Assembly (NCBI GenBank): GCA_030429205.1
Contig: JAUICZ010000004.1
Coordinates: forward strand, 186,001-250,000
Source of the DNA: Bacteroidia bacterium
GTDB taxonomy: Bacteria > Bacteroidota > Bacteroidia > Chitinophagales > Chitinophagaceae
Direction of reading: 5' to 3'
Length of the DNA: 64,000 bases
Shown: piece by piece, positions 27,385 through 36,092 of the stretch
Position numbering within the stretch: the first letter of the stretch is position 1
How the letters are laid out: the number at the start of each line of letters is the position of its first letter
The notes under the pieces: model-generated
The model's input: only the letters and a program-made list of their open reading frames with translations
Told to the model about the DNA's origin: nothing
Databases searched by the model: none
Translations under genes and position numbers: made by a program

Positions 27385-28703
27385 TAAAAATTCAGCTTTT
27401 TATCTTTTGTTACTTCTTCTTTCTTTTCATGATTATAATAATCAGGCGGGAAACCATTTATATTCCTCCAAAGCTCATACCATACAGGTACATCTTTCAA
27501 TAGCATTATAGCTTGTGCCCCGGTCCCCAGCTTTATTTGTGGCGGCCATGTACGTTCACCCGGCACTTCTTTTACCAATACCCTAAACTTTCCGTTTTTA
27601 CTTACATTACTTTCTATTGCAGCTACCTCTCCCGCGAAAGTACCATAAGATGCCTGCGGCCAGCCACTAAAAACAATTGCAGGAAAACCGTCGAACATGA
27701 AACGTGCACGTGTACCAAGAGACACAAGCGGTAAATCTACAGGCCTTACGAATATTTCTACGGCAAGTTCTACTTGCTCAGGAACAATTTCGAGTAACTT
27801 ATCCCCTTCCTTCACTATTTCGTTTATACCAGACCTTGACGCATTAACAACCTGGCCTGTTTGCGGAGCTAAAATGTAATATTGCCCTGAACGTATTTTG
27901 TAGTTTGAATACTGGTTTTTAAACTTTGCTACTTCTGCCTGCCCTGCGGCTATTTCACTTTGCGCTGCGGCTATATCTCCCTGTGCTTTAAATACCTTCT
28001 CTGAGTACTCTTGCTTGATTTGACTGAGTTCTGTTCTGGTATTAATCAGCTTAATCTCGGTACTCATCTTCTTAGCCAATGCATCCTGATACTTTTGGTT
28101 CCGTTGCTCCAGTTGTACTTTAGAAACCAAACCACTATCTCGCATTACCTTTTGACGCTCGTATTGTTGTTCTGCGATTTTCAAACCATTTAATGCGGCA
28201 GCGGCTTCAATACTATCACTAACAACCTTCATCCTAAGCTGTTGCAGCTTTAATTCTAATGCACTTCTTAGCGCTGCTACTTGTGCTTTACCGGCGGCTA
28301 CTTTATTATTATAAAACTCAACAGAAACCTCTTTGGCTGACAGCTGCTCTTTTGTACGTTCCAATAACTCCGGATCCAGATAGCTGTCTTTAATCTCCGC
28401 TAGTTGCACAATGGTATCGCCTGCCTTTACGTGATCTCCTTCCTTTACATACCACTTCACAATACGGCCGGGTATAATTGTGTTTAACTCTTGCGGGCGT
28501 TGCTCTTGCCTGAGTGTAGTGACATTACCACGAGCACGAATATTCTGTGTCCAGGGCAGAAATAAAACAAGTATCAAAAAAGCAAAAATCGCTATCATCC
28601 AATTTCTGATGTTGCTATACTTGTCTACACGATACACTGCATCAAAGGCATTCACCTGCTTACCTTCAGCAGCTTGTTCTATTGTTCTTTTTACTTCTTT
28701 CAT
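27384..28703 (-). CDS. HlyD-family membrane fusion protein
   Basis: 439 aa: cytoplasmic tail, one transmembrane helix (~35-52, AIFAFLILVLFLPW), biotinyl/lipoyl half-motifs (PGRIVKWYVKEGDHVKAGDTI; APQTGQVVNASRSGINEIVKEGDKLLEI), and a long alpha-hairpin between them (~110-270). It links the inner-membrane ABC protein to the TolC-like channel. It starts 3 bp after the ABC gene stop. Confidence 0.88.
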   Translation of the reverse strand: MKEVKRTIEQAAEGKQVNAFDAVYRVDKYSNIRNWMIAIFAFLILVLFLPWTQNIRARGNVTTLRQEQRPQELNTIIPGRIVKWYVKEGDHVKAGDTIVQLAEIKDSYLDPELLERTKEQLSAKEVSVEFYNNKVAAGKAQVAALRSALELKLQQLRMKVVSDSIEAAAALNGLKIAEQQYERQKVMRDSGLVSKVQLEQRNQKYQDALAKKMSTEIKLINTRTELSQIKQEYSEKVFKAQGDIAAAQSEIAAGQAEVAKFKNQYSNYKIRSGQYYILAPQTGQVVNASRSGINEIVKEGDKLLEIVPEQVELAVEIFVRPVDLPLVSLGTRARFMFDGFPAIVFSGWPQASYGTFAGEVAAIESNVSKNGKFRVLVKEVPGERTWPPQIKLGTGAQAIMLLKDVPVWYELWRNINGFPPDYYNHEKKEEVTKDKKLNF

Positions 28704-28706
28704 GGC

Positions 28707-30389
28707 TTAGATGTCATTTAGTTCACTAATATTACCAAATAGCCTACCATAGCCTTTATCTAACAACAACACTTTATCACATGCTCCCTGACACCTTTTA
28801 TCTTCAGATGTCATGATCATAGTGCTGTCTTTCATTTCTTCTTTCATGTAGTTTACTATCCTTGCTACAATCTCTTGTTCTACTCCTTCAAATGCATCAT
28901 CCAGCAATGCCAGCTTAGGTTTTGCTAACAATAACCTTGTCAGCATTATTTTCTTGACCACTGTATATGGCAAACCAAAACCTACCGGTTGCAACATCAT
29001 ATCATAACCCGCTTCATGCTGTTCTACAAACTTTTTCAACCCTGTTATTTCTGCCACTTTAAATATATCATCATAACTCAACTCCCTATCAAGTGTCAGG
29101 TTATCGTATAGCGTACCATGAATAATATCAGGGGTCTGCATCACCACCATTGAGTTTTGCAGCAAATGCTCCTTATCATACTTTGTAATGGGTGTATTAT
29201 TTAGCTGTACCTGCCCTTCTTTTAAGTTGTAAATACTACTCAGCAACAACAACAATGTTGTTTTCCCGGATACTTTCGGCCCATATACCAATAACTTCTC
29301 TCCTGCTTTAATGCTGAAGTTGATGTCGTTCAGCACCAGCTTTTCATTATTATAACCAAAACTCAAATGTTCTACTTTTACAGATGGTCCTTTAGTATCC
29401 ATATTGAGCTTTACTGTACCATTTGTATCCGTAGGTTTATCTAAAACCTGATTGATCTTCTCCAAAGAGGTCAGCACATCATACACCTTATCAAGGTTAA
29501 CGATCAACTTCTCTACAGAGTTAATTACCAGGATAATTACAATCTCTGCCGCAATAAATTGCCCGATGTTCAATTGCTGATTCACTAATAGTATTGCCCC
29601 CACAATCAACATTGCAGCTGTTATCAAGAACTTAAAGCCCACCAATGTCCAATACTGTACCAGCAGTATCTTAAAGTGTGCTGTCCTTGCACTTAAATAA
29701 TTAGTAATACGCTTATCTATCCTGCCTATCCTGTACCCGGGGTGTACAAAACGATATAGGATATTCATTCTTGCATTGTCTTCCAAATTAGCAGCTACTT
29801 CATATTTATGATGACTTTCCTCCAGACTGGTTTGCAAGCCTCTGTTGCCTGTAAAACGTAAAATCAAATACAGCACAAACAATAACATAATGCCAAAGAA
29901 TATAAATGCCGGGTGATAAAACGCCAATAACAACAGCCCGAAAATTATCTGTATAGTAGCAGTGGGTATGTCTAATAAAAGCTTTGATATACCTTTTTGC
30001 AAAGAGATGACATCAAAAAAACGATTAGCGAGCTCAGGAAGATAATAGCCCTTCAGCGAATTTAGTTTTATGTTCGGTAGTATGTGCGCATAGCTAAAAG
30101 AGTAACGCACAAACAGCTGCTGCTGTATCTTTTCTATAATCTTCATTTGGTTTACTTGCAGCAAACCATTCAACAATACGCTGAATACAACGAATACGAT
30201 CAGCAAGAATAAGGAAGTAGATATAGACCCGCCTAGTACAAAACTAATGATGGCCTGTATACCTAACGGCAATACAAGTTGAACCAGACCCAACATGATG
30301 GCGTAGAAGTAAATCGAATAGATCTCTCTACGCTCAAACTTGAGTATTTCAAGAATCCTGCTTAATGGATGACGTTTTTTAACCTGCAT
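28707..30389 (-). CDS. ABC exporter (permease-ATPase fusion) with degenerate ATPase motifs
   Basis: 560 aa from the ATG at 30389 (MQVKKRHPLSRIL). Six transmembrane helices lie in ~25-300 and a nucleotide-binding domain in ~340-560. Walker A is good (YGPKVSGKT, ending ~377), but the LSGGQ signature is replaced by GLPYTVVKK (~472-480), Walker B reads LALLDDAF with Asp in place of the catalytic Glu (~493-499), and the H-loop His is absent (MIMTSEDKRC). ATP hydrolysis may therefore be weak. No C39 peptidase domain is present. A TTG at 30407 is a possible longer start but overlaps the -7 box. Confidence 0.82.
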   Translation of the reverse strand: MQVKKRHPLSRILEILKFERREIYSIYFYAIMLGLVQLVLPLGIQAIISFVLGGSISTSLFLLIVFVVFSVLLNGLLQVNQMKIIEKIQQQLFVRYSFSYAHILPNIKLNSLKGYYLPELANRFFDVISLQKGISKLLLDIPTATIQIIFGLLLLAFYHPAFIFFGIMLLFVLYLILRFTGNRGLQTSLEESHHKYEVAANLEDNARMNILYRFVHPGYRIGRIDKRITNYLSARTAHFKILLVQYWTLVGFKFLITAAMLIVGAILLVNQQLNIGQFIAAEIVIILVINSVEKLIVNLDKVYDVLTSLEKINQVLDKPTDTNGTVKLNMDTKGPSVKVEHLSFGYNNEKLVLNDINFSIKAGEKLLVYGPKVSGKTTLLLLLSSIYNLKEGQVQLNNTPITKYDKEHLLQNSMVVMQTPDIIHGTLYDNLTLDRELSYDDIFKVAEITGLKKFVEQHEAGYDMMLQPVGFGLPYTVVKKIMLTRLLLAKPKLALLDDAFEGVEQEIVARIVNYMKEEMKDSTMIMTSEDKRCQGACDKVLLLDKGYGRLFGNISELNDI

Positions 30390-30404
30390 ACTAGGTATTT
30401 TAAA

Positions 30405-30412
30405 CAAAAATA
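30405..30412 (-). promoter_or_regulatory. -7 box of the ABC-HlyD-TolC operon
   Basis: CAAAAATA on the plus strand is TATTTTTG on the minus strand, 15 nt before the ATG at 30389. Confidence 0.5.
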
Positions 30413-30427
30413 TAGCAACTTTTGTTT

Positions 30428-30446
30428 ATAATAGCAATACTATTAT
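30428..30446. promoter_or_regulatory. Candidate TetR operator
   Basis: A perfect 7-bp inverted repeat ATAATAG (30428-30434), 5-nt spacer, CTATTAT (30440-30446), in the gap between the divergent tetR and export operons, next to the operon's -7 box. Such a position is typical for a TetR binding site. Confidence 0.45.
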
Positions 30447-30493
30447 CTATAGAAGTAAAGATAGAATTTATAGAGGTTATACTATCTTACGTG

Positions 30494-30501
30494 TATATTT
30501 G
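30494..30501 (+). promoter_or_regulatory. -7 box of the tetR-family gene
   Basis: TATATTTG, exact consensus, 14 nt before the ATG at 30516. Confidence 0.55.
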
Positions 30502-30515
30502 TTTAACATTTTGTT

Positions 30516-31187
30516 ATGGAGTTAGCTGTACATATAAAAATGAATCCGTCACTGTATGTGAAGGATCCCGAAGAATCTGAGCTGGGCAAACGTATCGTAC
30601 AACACAGTATAGATAGTATATGCGAGCTTGGTTTTGAGGCATTTACGTTCAAAAAGCTGGCAAAAGGCATGAATACTACCGAAGCCAGTGTTTACCGCTA
30701 CTTCGAAAACAAACACAGGCTGCTAACATATATTACCTCTTGGTTTTGGACATGGATGGAGTATCAGCTGATATTTTATACTAACAACTTAGACAACCCT
30801 GAAAAAAAGATAGATGTAGTTGTAGAGCTACTCGTTTTTAATTTAAAAGACCAGTTACTGGCTGCACATATCGACAAGGAAAAGCTACAGAAGATAATTA
30901 TTGCAGAAGCAAACAAATCATACTTTACACACCATATTGACGAAGACAATGAGGCTCACATGTTTAAGCCTTACAAAGATCTTTGCCACCGCATATCAGA
31001 TATATTCAAAAGCTATAACCCAAAATATAAATACCCACATACACTTGCCAGTACACTTATAGAAACGGCACACCACCAAATGTACTTTCGAGAGCATTTA
31101 CCATCACTAACCGACTTTGGAAACGCTAAAACGAATAAAGGGTTGGTAGCCTTCTTAAAAGATATTATCAATAAGACCTTAAGGTAA
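30516..31187 (+). CDS. TetR-family transcriptional regulator
   Basis: 223 aa. The DNA-binding domain lies at ~20-75 with the helix-turn-helix AFTFKKLAKGMNTTEASVYRYFENKHRL; the rest is the variable ligand/dimer domain. It is divergent from the ABC-HlyD-TolC export operon with a palindrome between them, so it most likely represses that operon; the ligand is unknown. Its stop codon abuts the stop of the convergent protease-RimK gene with no gap. Confidence 0.88.
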   Translation: MELAVHIKMNPSLYVKDPEESELGKRIVQHSIDSICELGFEAFTFKKLAKGMNTTEASVYRYFENKHRLLTYITSWFWTWMEYQLIFYTNNLDNPEKKIDVVVELLVFNLKDQLLAAHIDKEKLQKIIIAEANKSYFTHHIDEDNEAHMFKPYKDLCHRISDIFKSYNPKYKYPHTLASTLIETAHHQMYFREHLPSLTDFGNAKTNKGLVAFLKDIINKTLR

Positions 31188-32558
31188 TCACCTCTTAAAT
31201 TTCAGCTTATCTTCAACAGCCATAATCATTTTATTGGCTATATCCAGCCCTGTAGCATTCTCTATACCTTCTAATCCGGGAGATGAGTTTACTTCTAATA
31301 AAAGAGGCCCTTTATTAGAACGGATGATATCGACACCCGCAACAGGCAAGTTCAAAATCTTTGTAGCCTTGATAGCCAGCTTACGTTCATCTGCTGTGAT
31401 CTTTGCTTTAGACACAGAGCCTCCCTGGTGCACATTCGCACGAAACTCTCCTTTTTCTGCCTGCCTTTGCATTGCTGCTACCACTTTACCATTGATCACA
31501 AAACAGCGAATATCCTGTCCGTTCGCCTCCTTAATAAACTCCTGAACAAGAATGTTGGTTTTTACACTCTTAAATGCATTGATCACACTTTCTGCAGCCT
31601 TATTGGTTTCAGCTATTACAACACCTTTACCCTGCGTGCTTTCCAGCAACTTGATTATTAACGGTGCACCATTCACCATTTTTATCAGGTCCTTCGTATC
31701 CAAAGGAGAGTTTGCAAAACCTGTAATAGGTATATGTATATCGTTTTTAGCAAAAAGCTGTGTAGCAAATAACTTATCTCTCGACTGTGTGATGGAATCT
31801 GCAGAGTTAAAGCAATAAGTACCCATCGCATCAAACTGTCTTAAAAGAGCACAAGCATAAAATGTGACAGATGGTTTTATGCGAGGAATGATCGCATCAT
31901 ATTCATCTATTACGTTACCGCCACGATAGCGTATTTGTGGTTCTTTAGCATCAAACTTCATATATGTTTGTTGCACATTCAAAAACACCATCTCGTGCCC
32001 TCTGGCTCGCCCGGCTTCTATAATTCTTTTATTACTATACAATTCCGGATTGCTGGCTAGCACCGCAATTTTCAACCCGGCTCTTTTCTTTAAGTACTCC
32101 GAGTACTTTTCATCAAGTGCATCCTGATCGTATTCAGGCAACATACAACCTTCTGAGGGGTTAACTAAATAACGATTTTGCAAAGCCTCTCTCCCTAACA
32201 ACATTCTAAACTCCATAGAGTCTCTGTTCGCCAAAGTCAACTCTATTTCAAATGTATCTTCACCTATAGTAACAGGGGTTCTTATTACAATACGCTCTTC
32301 AGAAATACCCATTGAGCTCTTCACAGACCTTTTAGCAAATATCTTAGCCTCGCACTTTATGCTAATACTCCTGTTCTCTTGCAGTGGGTTTACTTCAAAA
32401 CGTACCCACTCTTCAGAGTTTTTGTATATGAGCTTGATATTATTTGCCTGTAACGACGATGTTTTTGCACCAGAATCTACTCTTGCCTTTATGGCTGGTA
32501 TATTCAACCCATCAAAAGAGCACCACTCTTCGCTGCCTATTACTATATAATTGTCCAA
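31188..32558 (-). CDS. Fusion of an ATP-dependent zinc protease (RimB/retropepsin-like) domain with a RimK ATP-grasp ligase
   Basis: 456 aa. Residues ~1-145 form the RimB/'ATP-dependent zinc protease' fold with the DSGAKTSSL motif (Asp28 would be the catalytic Asp of a retropepsin-like site). Residues ~155-456 are RimK-type ATP-grasp: substrate domain LKIAVLASNPEL, ATP-binding PLIIKLLESTQGKGV, and the metal-binding end LLLEVNSSPGLEGIE. RimK homologues add glutamate tails to proteins or peptides; the protease domain may trim them. Both domains in one chain suggest linked addition and removal. An AstE-like deacylase gene is 115 bp upstream on the same strand. Confidence 0.82.
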   Translation of the reverse strand: MDNYIVIGSEEWCSFDGLNIPAIKARVDSGAKTSSLQANNIKLIYKNSEEWVRFEVNPLQENRSISIKCEAKIFAKRSVKSSMGISEERIVIRTPVTIGEDTFEIELTLANRDSMEFRMLLGREALQNRYLVNPSEGCMLPEYDQDALDEKYSEYLKKRAGLKIAVLASNPELYSNKRIIEAGRARGHEMVFLNVQQTYMKFDAKEPQIRYRGGNVIDEYDAIIPRIKPSVTFYACALLRQFDAMGTYCFNSADSITQSRDKLFATQLFAKNDIHIPITGFANSPLDTKDLIKMVNGAPLIIKLLESTQGKGVVIAETNKAAESVINAFKSVKTNILVQEFIKEANGQDIRCFVINGKVVAAMQRQAEKGEFRANVHQGGSVSKAKITADERKLAIKATKILNLPVAGVDIIRSNKGPLLLEVNSSPGLEGIENATGLDIANKMIMAVEDKLKFKR

Positions 32559-32673
32559 CTTCTTCTTATTTATTAGATTTCTAATTTAGCTTATTATCTA
32601 CGATAATCAATAGTACGTTAAAGTTAAAATACTATCACTAAATAGTAAACTCTGTAACCAAGTATGCACAACG

Positions 32674-33636
32674 TTACTTAGTTATGTGCGCAAGGGCATC
32701 CCCCTGGTTTATTATAGGCGACTGGTTCGTACATATTACATAACCGGCATTGGGGGCTTTCACTGTTTTTTCAAAACCGCCAAACGGGTCTGATATGCTG
32801 CCTATTACATCTCCTTTTTCAACATAAGCACCTACCTGTATTAATAGGTGAAACATACCTGAATAGTTTGCACGAACCCATGCAGAATTTTCTATCAAAA
32901 CAGGAGCATGATTTTCAGGAGCGTTCTTAACTTCTATTTCTTTCGAGAAATCTCTTATACCCAAATGGTGCATCACTTTTATTGCACCCTCTATACCACT
33001 TTCTGTTACCTGCTTGTTTACGTTCAGTGACTTCCCCCCTTCGAATAATAAAACCTTCTTACCCTTCTTCACACAAGCATCTCTAAAAGACTTATCTCTG
33101 TTTTTTGATTTCAAGATAAAAGGCGCCCCGAAAACATGTGCCAGCTTCATTGTTTCCTCATCCTCACTCACCCTTATTTGCGGTGCATTAAAACGTTCTG
33201 CACCACCCGTATGAAAGTCGATACAGTAGTCTACATGAGGTACTATTTCAGTCATTAAACAGTGTGCAAAACGACTGGCTAAAGGCCCTCTGCTACTGCC
33301 CGGAAAAACCCTGTTTAAGTCTCTTCCATCAGGGTACTCTCTTGCTTGATTTAAGAACCCGAATATATTGATGACAGGAATACAGATAACTGTTCCATGC
33401 GTAGGCTTGTTGTATTTTTTAGAAATGATCTGGCGTACTATTTCAATACCATTGAACTCATCTCCATGTATCCCTCCGGTTATCAAGATACAGGGGCCGT
33501 CTTTTTTGCCACGCTCCACTATTACCGGAACATCTATCTTGGTTCTTGTATGTAGCTTAGCAATATCAAGGTTCAGGCTCTTACCCTTCCCTTTAGGGAT
33601 GCTTATCCCTAATATTTCAATATCTTTATTTGGCAT
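32674..33636 (-). CDS. Succinylglutamate desuccinylase/aspartoacylase-family protein (M14-like)
   Basis: 320 aa. A zinc carboxypeptidase-like fold: GGIHGDEFNG gives the HxxE zinc ligands (~54-57) and DFHTGG (~139-144) the third His region. The C-terminal part (GMFHLLIQVGAYVEKGDVIG) is a barrel-sandwich-like cap. Such proteins occur next to RimK and the RimB-like protease in many genomes and are suspected of removing amino-acid tags or N-acyl groups. The start MPNKDIEIL is well placed. Substrate is unknown. Confidence 0.82.
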   Translation of the reverse strand: MPNKDIEILGISIPKGKGKSLNLDIAKLHTRTKIDVPVIVERGKKDGPCILITGGIHGDEFNGIEIVRQIISKKYNKPTHGTVICIPVINIFGFLNQAREYPDGRDLNRVFPGSSRGPLASRFAHCLMTEIVPHVDYCIDFHTGGAERFNAPQIRVSEDEETMKLAHVFGAPFILKSKNRDKSFRDACVKKGKKVLLFEGGKSLNVNKQVTESGIEGAIKVMHHLGIRDFSKEIEVKNAPENHAPVLIENSAWVRANYSGMFHLLIQVGAYVEKGDVIGSISDPFGGFEKTVKAPNAGYVICTNQSPIINQGDALAHITK

Positions 33637-33748
33637 GTTGTATTATACGGTCAAATTATTTTTAAGGGCACATACTCCCAAATTATATTAGAAGAGCAGA
33701 ATAGCCGGTACACGTTATTTTATTCCAACTTGCAAATATAGGCACAGT

Positions 33749-33977
33749 TATAGTTTACAGTATCAATTATTCAATTACAGAAAGCATACTACTCAGCCTA
33801 TCAATTAATAAACTATTACTTTAGATAGAAACACCTTATTATGAAAATCCTGCTTTCTTTATTGGCAGTAACCTTGTACACACCTCTGTTTGCTCAAACG
33901 CAAGGCTGGACGATACCCAACTGGGACTCTATCAACAAATCAATCATAGGAACAGATTACGTGCCCTTTAGCATTAC
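33749..33977 (+). repeat. Direct repeat flanking the RiPP cluster, left copy
   Basis: This ~229-bp stretch (promoter region plus first ~46 codons of the tlpA-like gene) recurs at 42746-42975 in the same orientation with about 14 substitutions and one inserted base. Confidence 0.9.
33817..33824 (+). promoter_or_regulatory. -7-like box of the tlpA-like gene
   Basis: TACTTTAG, one mismatch to TAnnTTTG, 16 nt before the ATG. The same box is retained in the pseudogene copy. Confidence 0.35.
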
Positions 33978-34389
33978 TACACTTGATGGAAAAGTAATTA
34001 ACAATGCCTATATCAAAGGCAAAGTGACCTTCTTTTCGTTTTGGTTTAAAGGCTGTCATCCATGTCTGGATGAATTTGATGAGTTAAACGAACTGTACAA
34101 AAACATCAATAACGATACCAACATTGTGTTTGTAGCTATCACCTTTGATAAGGAAGAGGAAATCACGGATATACTCAGCAAGTATAATGTTACATTCCCT
34201 GTTGCTTGTGTTCCTAAAAAAGAAGTTAGACGACTAAATTACAACAGAGGCTTTCCAAGTGTAGTACTAATAGATAAGCAAGGCAAGGTTCGTAAAGTAG
34301 GATTAAACCATATTACACCTATCAACGACAAACGCACTATTACTGTAGACTCCGCAAAAGCACTAATTAATAGCTACACTAGCTTATAG
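33841..34389 (+). CDS. TlpA-like thioredoxin-fold protein
   Basis: 182 aa: signal peptide (MKILLSLLAVTLYTPLFAQ) and a redoxin domain with the active site CHPC (Cys72-Cys75, WFKGCHPCLDEF) and cis-Pro segment FPSVVLIDKQG. Periplasmic thiol-disulphide reductase of the TlpA/ResA type; the partner is not known. It is monocistronic. Its first third and its promoter are duplicated 9.0 kb downstream as a broken copy. Confidence 0.85.
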   Translation: MKILLSLLAVTLYTPLFAQTQGWTIPNWDSINKSIIGTDYVPFSITTLDGKVINNAYIKGKVTFFSFWFKGCHPCLDEFDELNELYKNINNDTNIVFVAITFDKEEEITDILSKYNVTFPVACVPKKEVRRLNYNRGFPSVVLIDKQGKVRKVGLNHITPINDKRTITVDSAKALINSYTSL

Positions 34390-34478
34390 TAAAAAAGCAA
34401 ACTATGTCAAGCCTATTGTCTAATTAAGTAATCTCTTCCAATACTGACGGGCTTTAGTACAAAAAAAACCACAAAGCA

Positions 34479-34507
34479 TAAAACCTATCGAAATCCATAG
34501 GGTTTAT
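34479..34507 (+). terminator. Possible terminator after the tlpA-like gene
   Basis: ATAAAACC-TAT and ATAGGGTTTAT can form a stem with one bulge; the T-run is short. Confidence 0.35.
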
Positions 34508-34574
34508 TACTATTGTTATATAGACACTCCTGTTAACAAAAAAGATTATTTTAGTACACGTTAAAACCTATTTT

Positions 34575-34949
34575 ATGAAAAAATTATTGTTTCTCACCTT
34601 TGTTGTACCTATGATCGCTTTTGCACAGAATAAGCAAGATTATGGCAGCGTGGTTGACAAGTTTGTAAGTTACTACAACAAGAAACAGACAGATAATATC
34701 TGCACTCTATTTCCCGATGAAAAAAGTACCGGAATAAAGTGTTTTTGGGAAGGCGCTTCTACCGATGGAACTTATAACATCTACGGCAAAATTACAGATT
34801 ACAGATATATTGGTACAGAGGGGCCTGATAATAGAAAAGTGACAAAATACAAGGTAGTATTTAGTAAAAAAGGTGCTATGACAATGAGGTTCAACGTGAA
34901 TAAAGATCATAAATTCATGATGTTCCTACTGGAGCCTTTTAAAAGATAG
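34575..34949 (+). CDS. Small secreted protein, unknown function
   Basis: 124 aa: signal peptide (MKKLLFLTFVVPMIAFAQ), then a domain beginning YGSVVDKFVSYYNKKQTDNICTLFPDE, which resembles DUF3887-like folds (NTF2-like cone). Two Cys (ICTLF and IKCFW) could form a disulphide. TATTTTAG about 20 nt before the ATG is a one-mismatch -7 box. It is convergent with the RiPP export genes. Confidence 0.6.
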   Translation: MKKLLFLTFVVPMIAFAQNKQDYGSVVDKFVSYYNKKQTDNICTLFPDEKSTGIKCFWEGASTDGTYNIYGKITDYRYIGTEGPDNRKVTKYKVVFSKKGAMTMRFNVNKDHKFMMFLLEPFKR

Positions 34950-35020
34950 AATAGTAAAACCTAAGCACTAACTATAGCTTATAAACTAATAAATCCAGAG
35001 AACATCTGTTGGCTATATAG

Positions 35021-36091
35021 TTATTTTAGTTTAGGCGCAGACATTTCCATAAACCGCTTTAGCAAACTTTTTTCTCCAATAATAATGCGAGCATTATATG
35101 AAAAATTTGGTCTGATAGGTATCACTATATTTTTATTTGTAACGTACTCGGCAAGAGGTTTAAAATAAATTCTATACCTAATGGTTGAATTAAATTCTGT
35201 AGTTGTCTGAACTTTACTCATAGAATCTATTGTGACCTCTACGAGACCATAGTCAGCCAAGGGAAATGCGATTAGCTCCAGTTTCCTACTTTGTCCAACT
35301 GATATTTTTTTAGCGTCTGTGGATGATACCATCAATTGCCCTTGATATGCAAACTTATCAGGAACAACAAACCCAACCTCCTCAATGCTCTTAATCGCAG
35401 TACCTCTTCGAAAAGGTTTTGAAAAATAAAATCGCCCGGCCTGTGGGGACGTTAACAAATACTTGGCTTTCCAAGATTCTAAACCACGACTAAGTTTTCT
35501 GGTTTGATTTACTATCTCCAAACGCATCAAACTAATTTCAGCTTTTGTCTGGTGAAAACGTTGAGCACGATTAAGTAAATAGATTGAAATTGTATGTAAC
35601 AGATCATCATACATCTCTTGGCGGTCACCTAAGGTTTCAATGCGTCTTTTTTCTGACAAATACTTTAAGTTGTCTATATCTTCAAGTTCTACTGAATTAA
35701 GTACATCTTTGGCAAACTTTTCGGCCTGTTGAACCGTTTCCCAATCTGATGCACTATTAAGCTCGATTATCGGCTGATCCTTGTCAACGATACTACTATC
35801 CTTTACATAAACATTTTTGACCATACCACCAGTATTCGCATTTATATTGAACGAAGCAGGGTAAGTAGATATATAGAGCTTTGTTTCAACAGCTTCAGGG
35901 TAATGTATTATTGACGCTGATAATGCCGCAACGCCTATAGCAAGAAGAATTGCATACATCCCCCATTTCATTAACCAAGAAGGTGGGCGGTCAAGCATAT
36001 CAGTAACTTCCATCGACCTAATTTGGTTTTTCAATGGTTCCCAAACAGGGCTGGAAGATTGACTGTTTTCTACCTTATCAGATTTTTTCAT
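35021..36091 (-). CDS. HlyD-family adaptor of the RiPP exporter
   Basis: 356 aa. A cytoplasmic N-terminus, one transmembrane helix at ~43-63 (WGMYAILLAIGVAALSAS), lipoyl half-motifs (NTGGMVKNVYVKDSSIVDKDQPI), a helical hairpin (~115-210) and a beta-barrel end. This is the membrane-fusion partner of the C39-peptidase ABC transporter one base upstream. It is the last gene of the grasp-with-spasm operon. No TolC is in the operon; the TolC at 26 kb or another may serve. Confidence 0.85.
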   Translation of the reverse strand: MKKSDKVENSQSSSPVWEPLKNQIRSMEVTDMLDRPPSWLMKWGMYAILLAIGVAALSASIIHYPEAVETKLYISTYPASFNINANTGGMVKNVYVKDSSIVDKDQPIIELNSASDWETVQQAEKFAKDVLNSVELEDIDNLKYLSEKRRIETLGDRQEMYDDLLHTISIYLLNRAQRFHQTKAEISLMRLEIVNQTRKLSRGLESWKAKYLLTSPQAGRFYFSKPFRRGTAIKSIEEVGFVVPDKFAYQGQLMVSSTDAKKISVGQSRKLELIAFPLADYGLVEVTIDSMSKVQTTTEFNSTIRYRIYFKPLAEYVTNKNIVIPIRPNFSYNARIIIGEKSLLKRFMEMSAPKLK

Positions 36092-36092
36092 C

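Noticed and set aside
33841..34389. That the intact tlpA-like gene is the derived copy
   Set aside because: The other copy has a nonsense codon, a frameshift and is truncated, so the intact one is the better candidate for the original.
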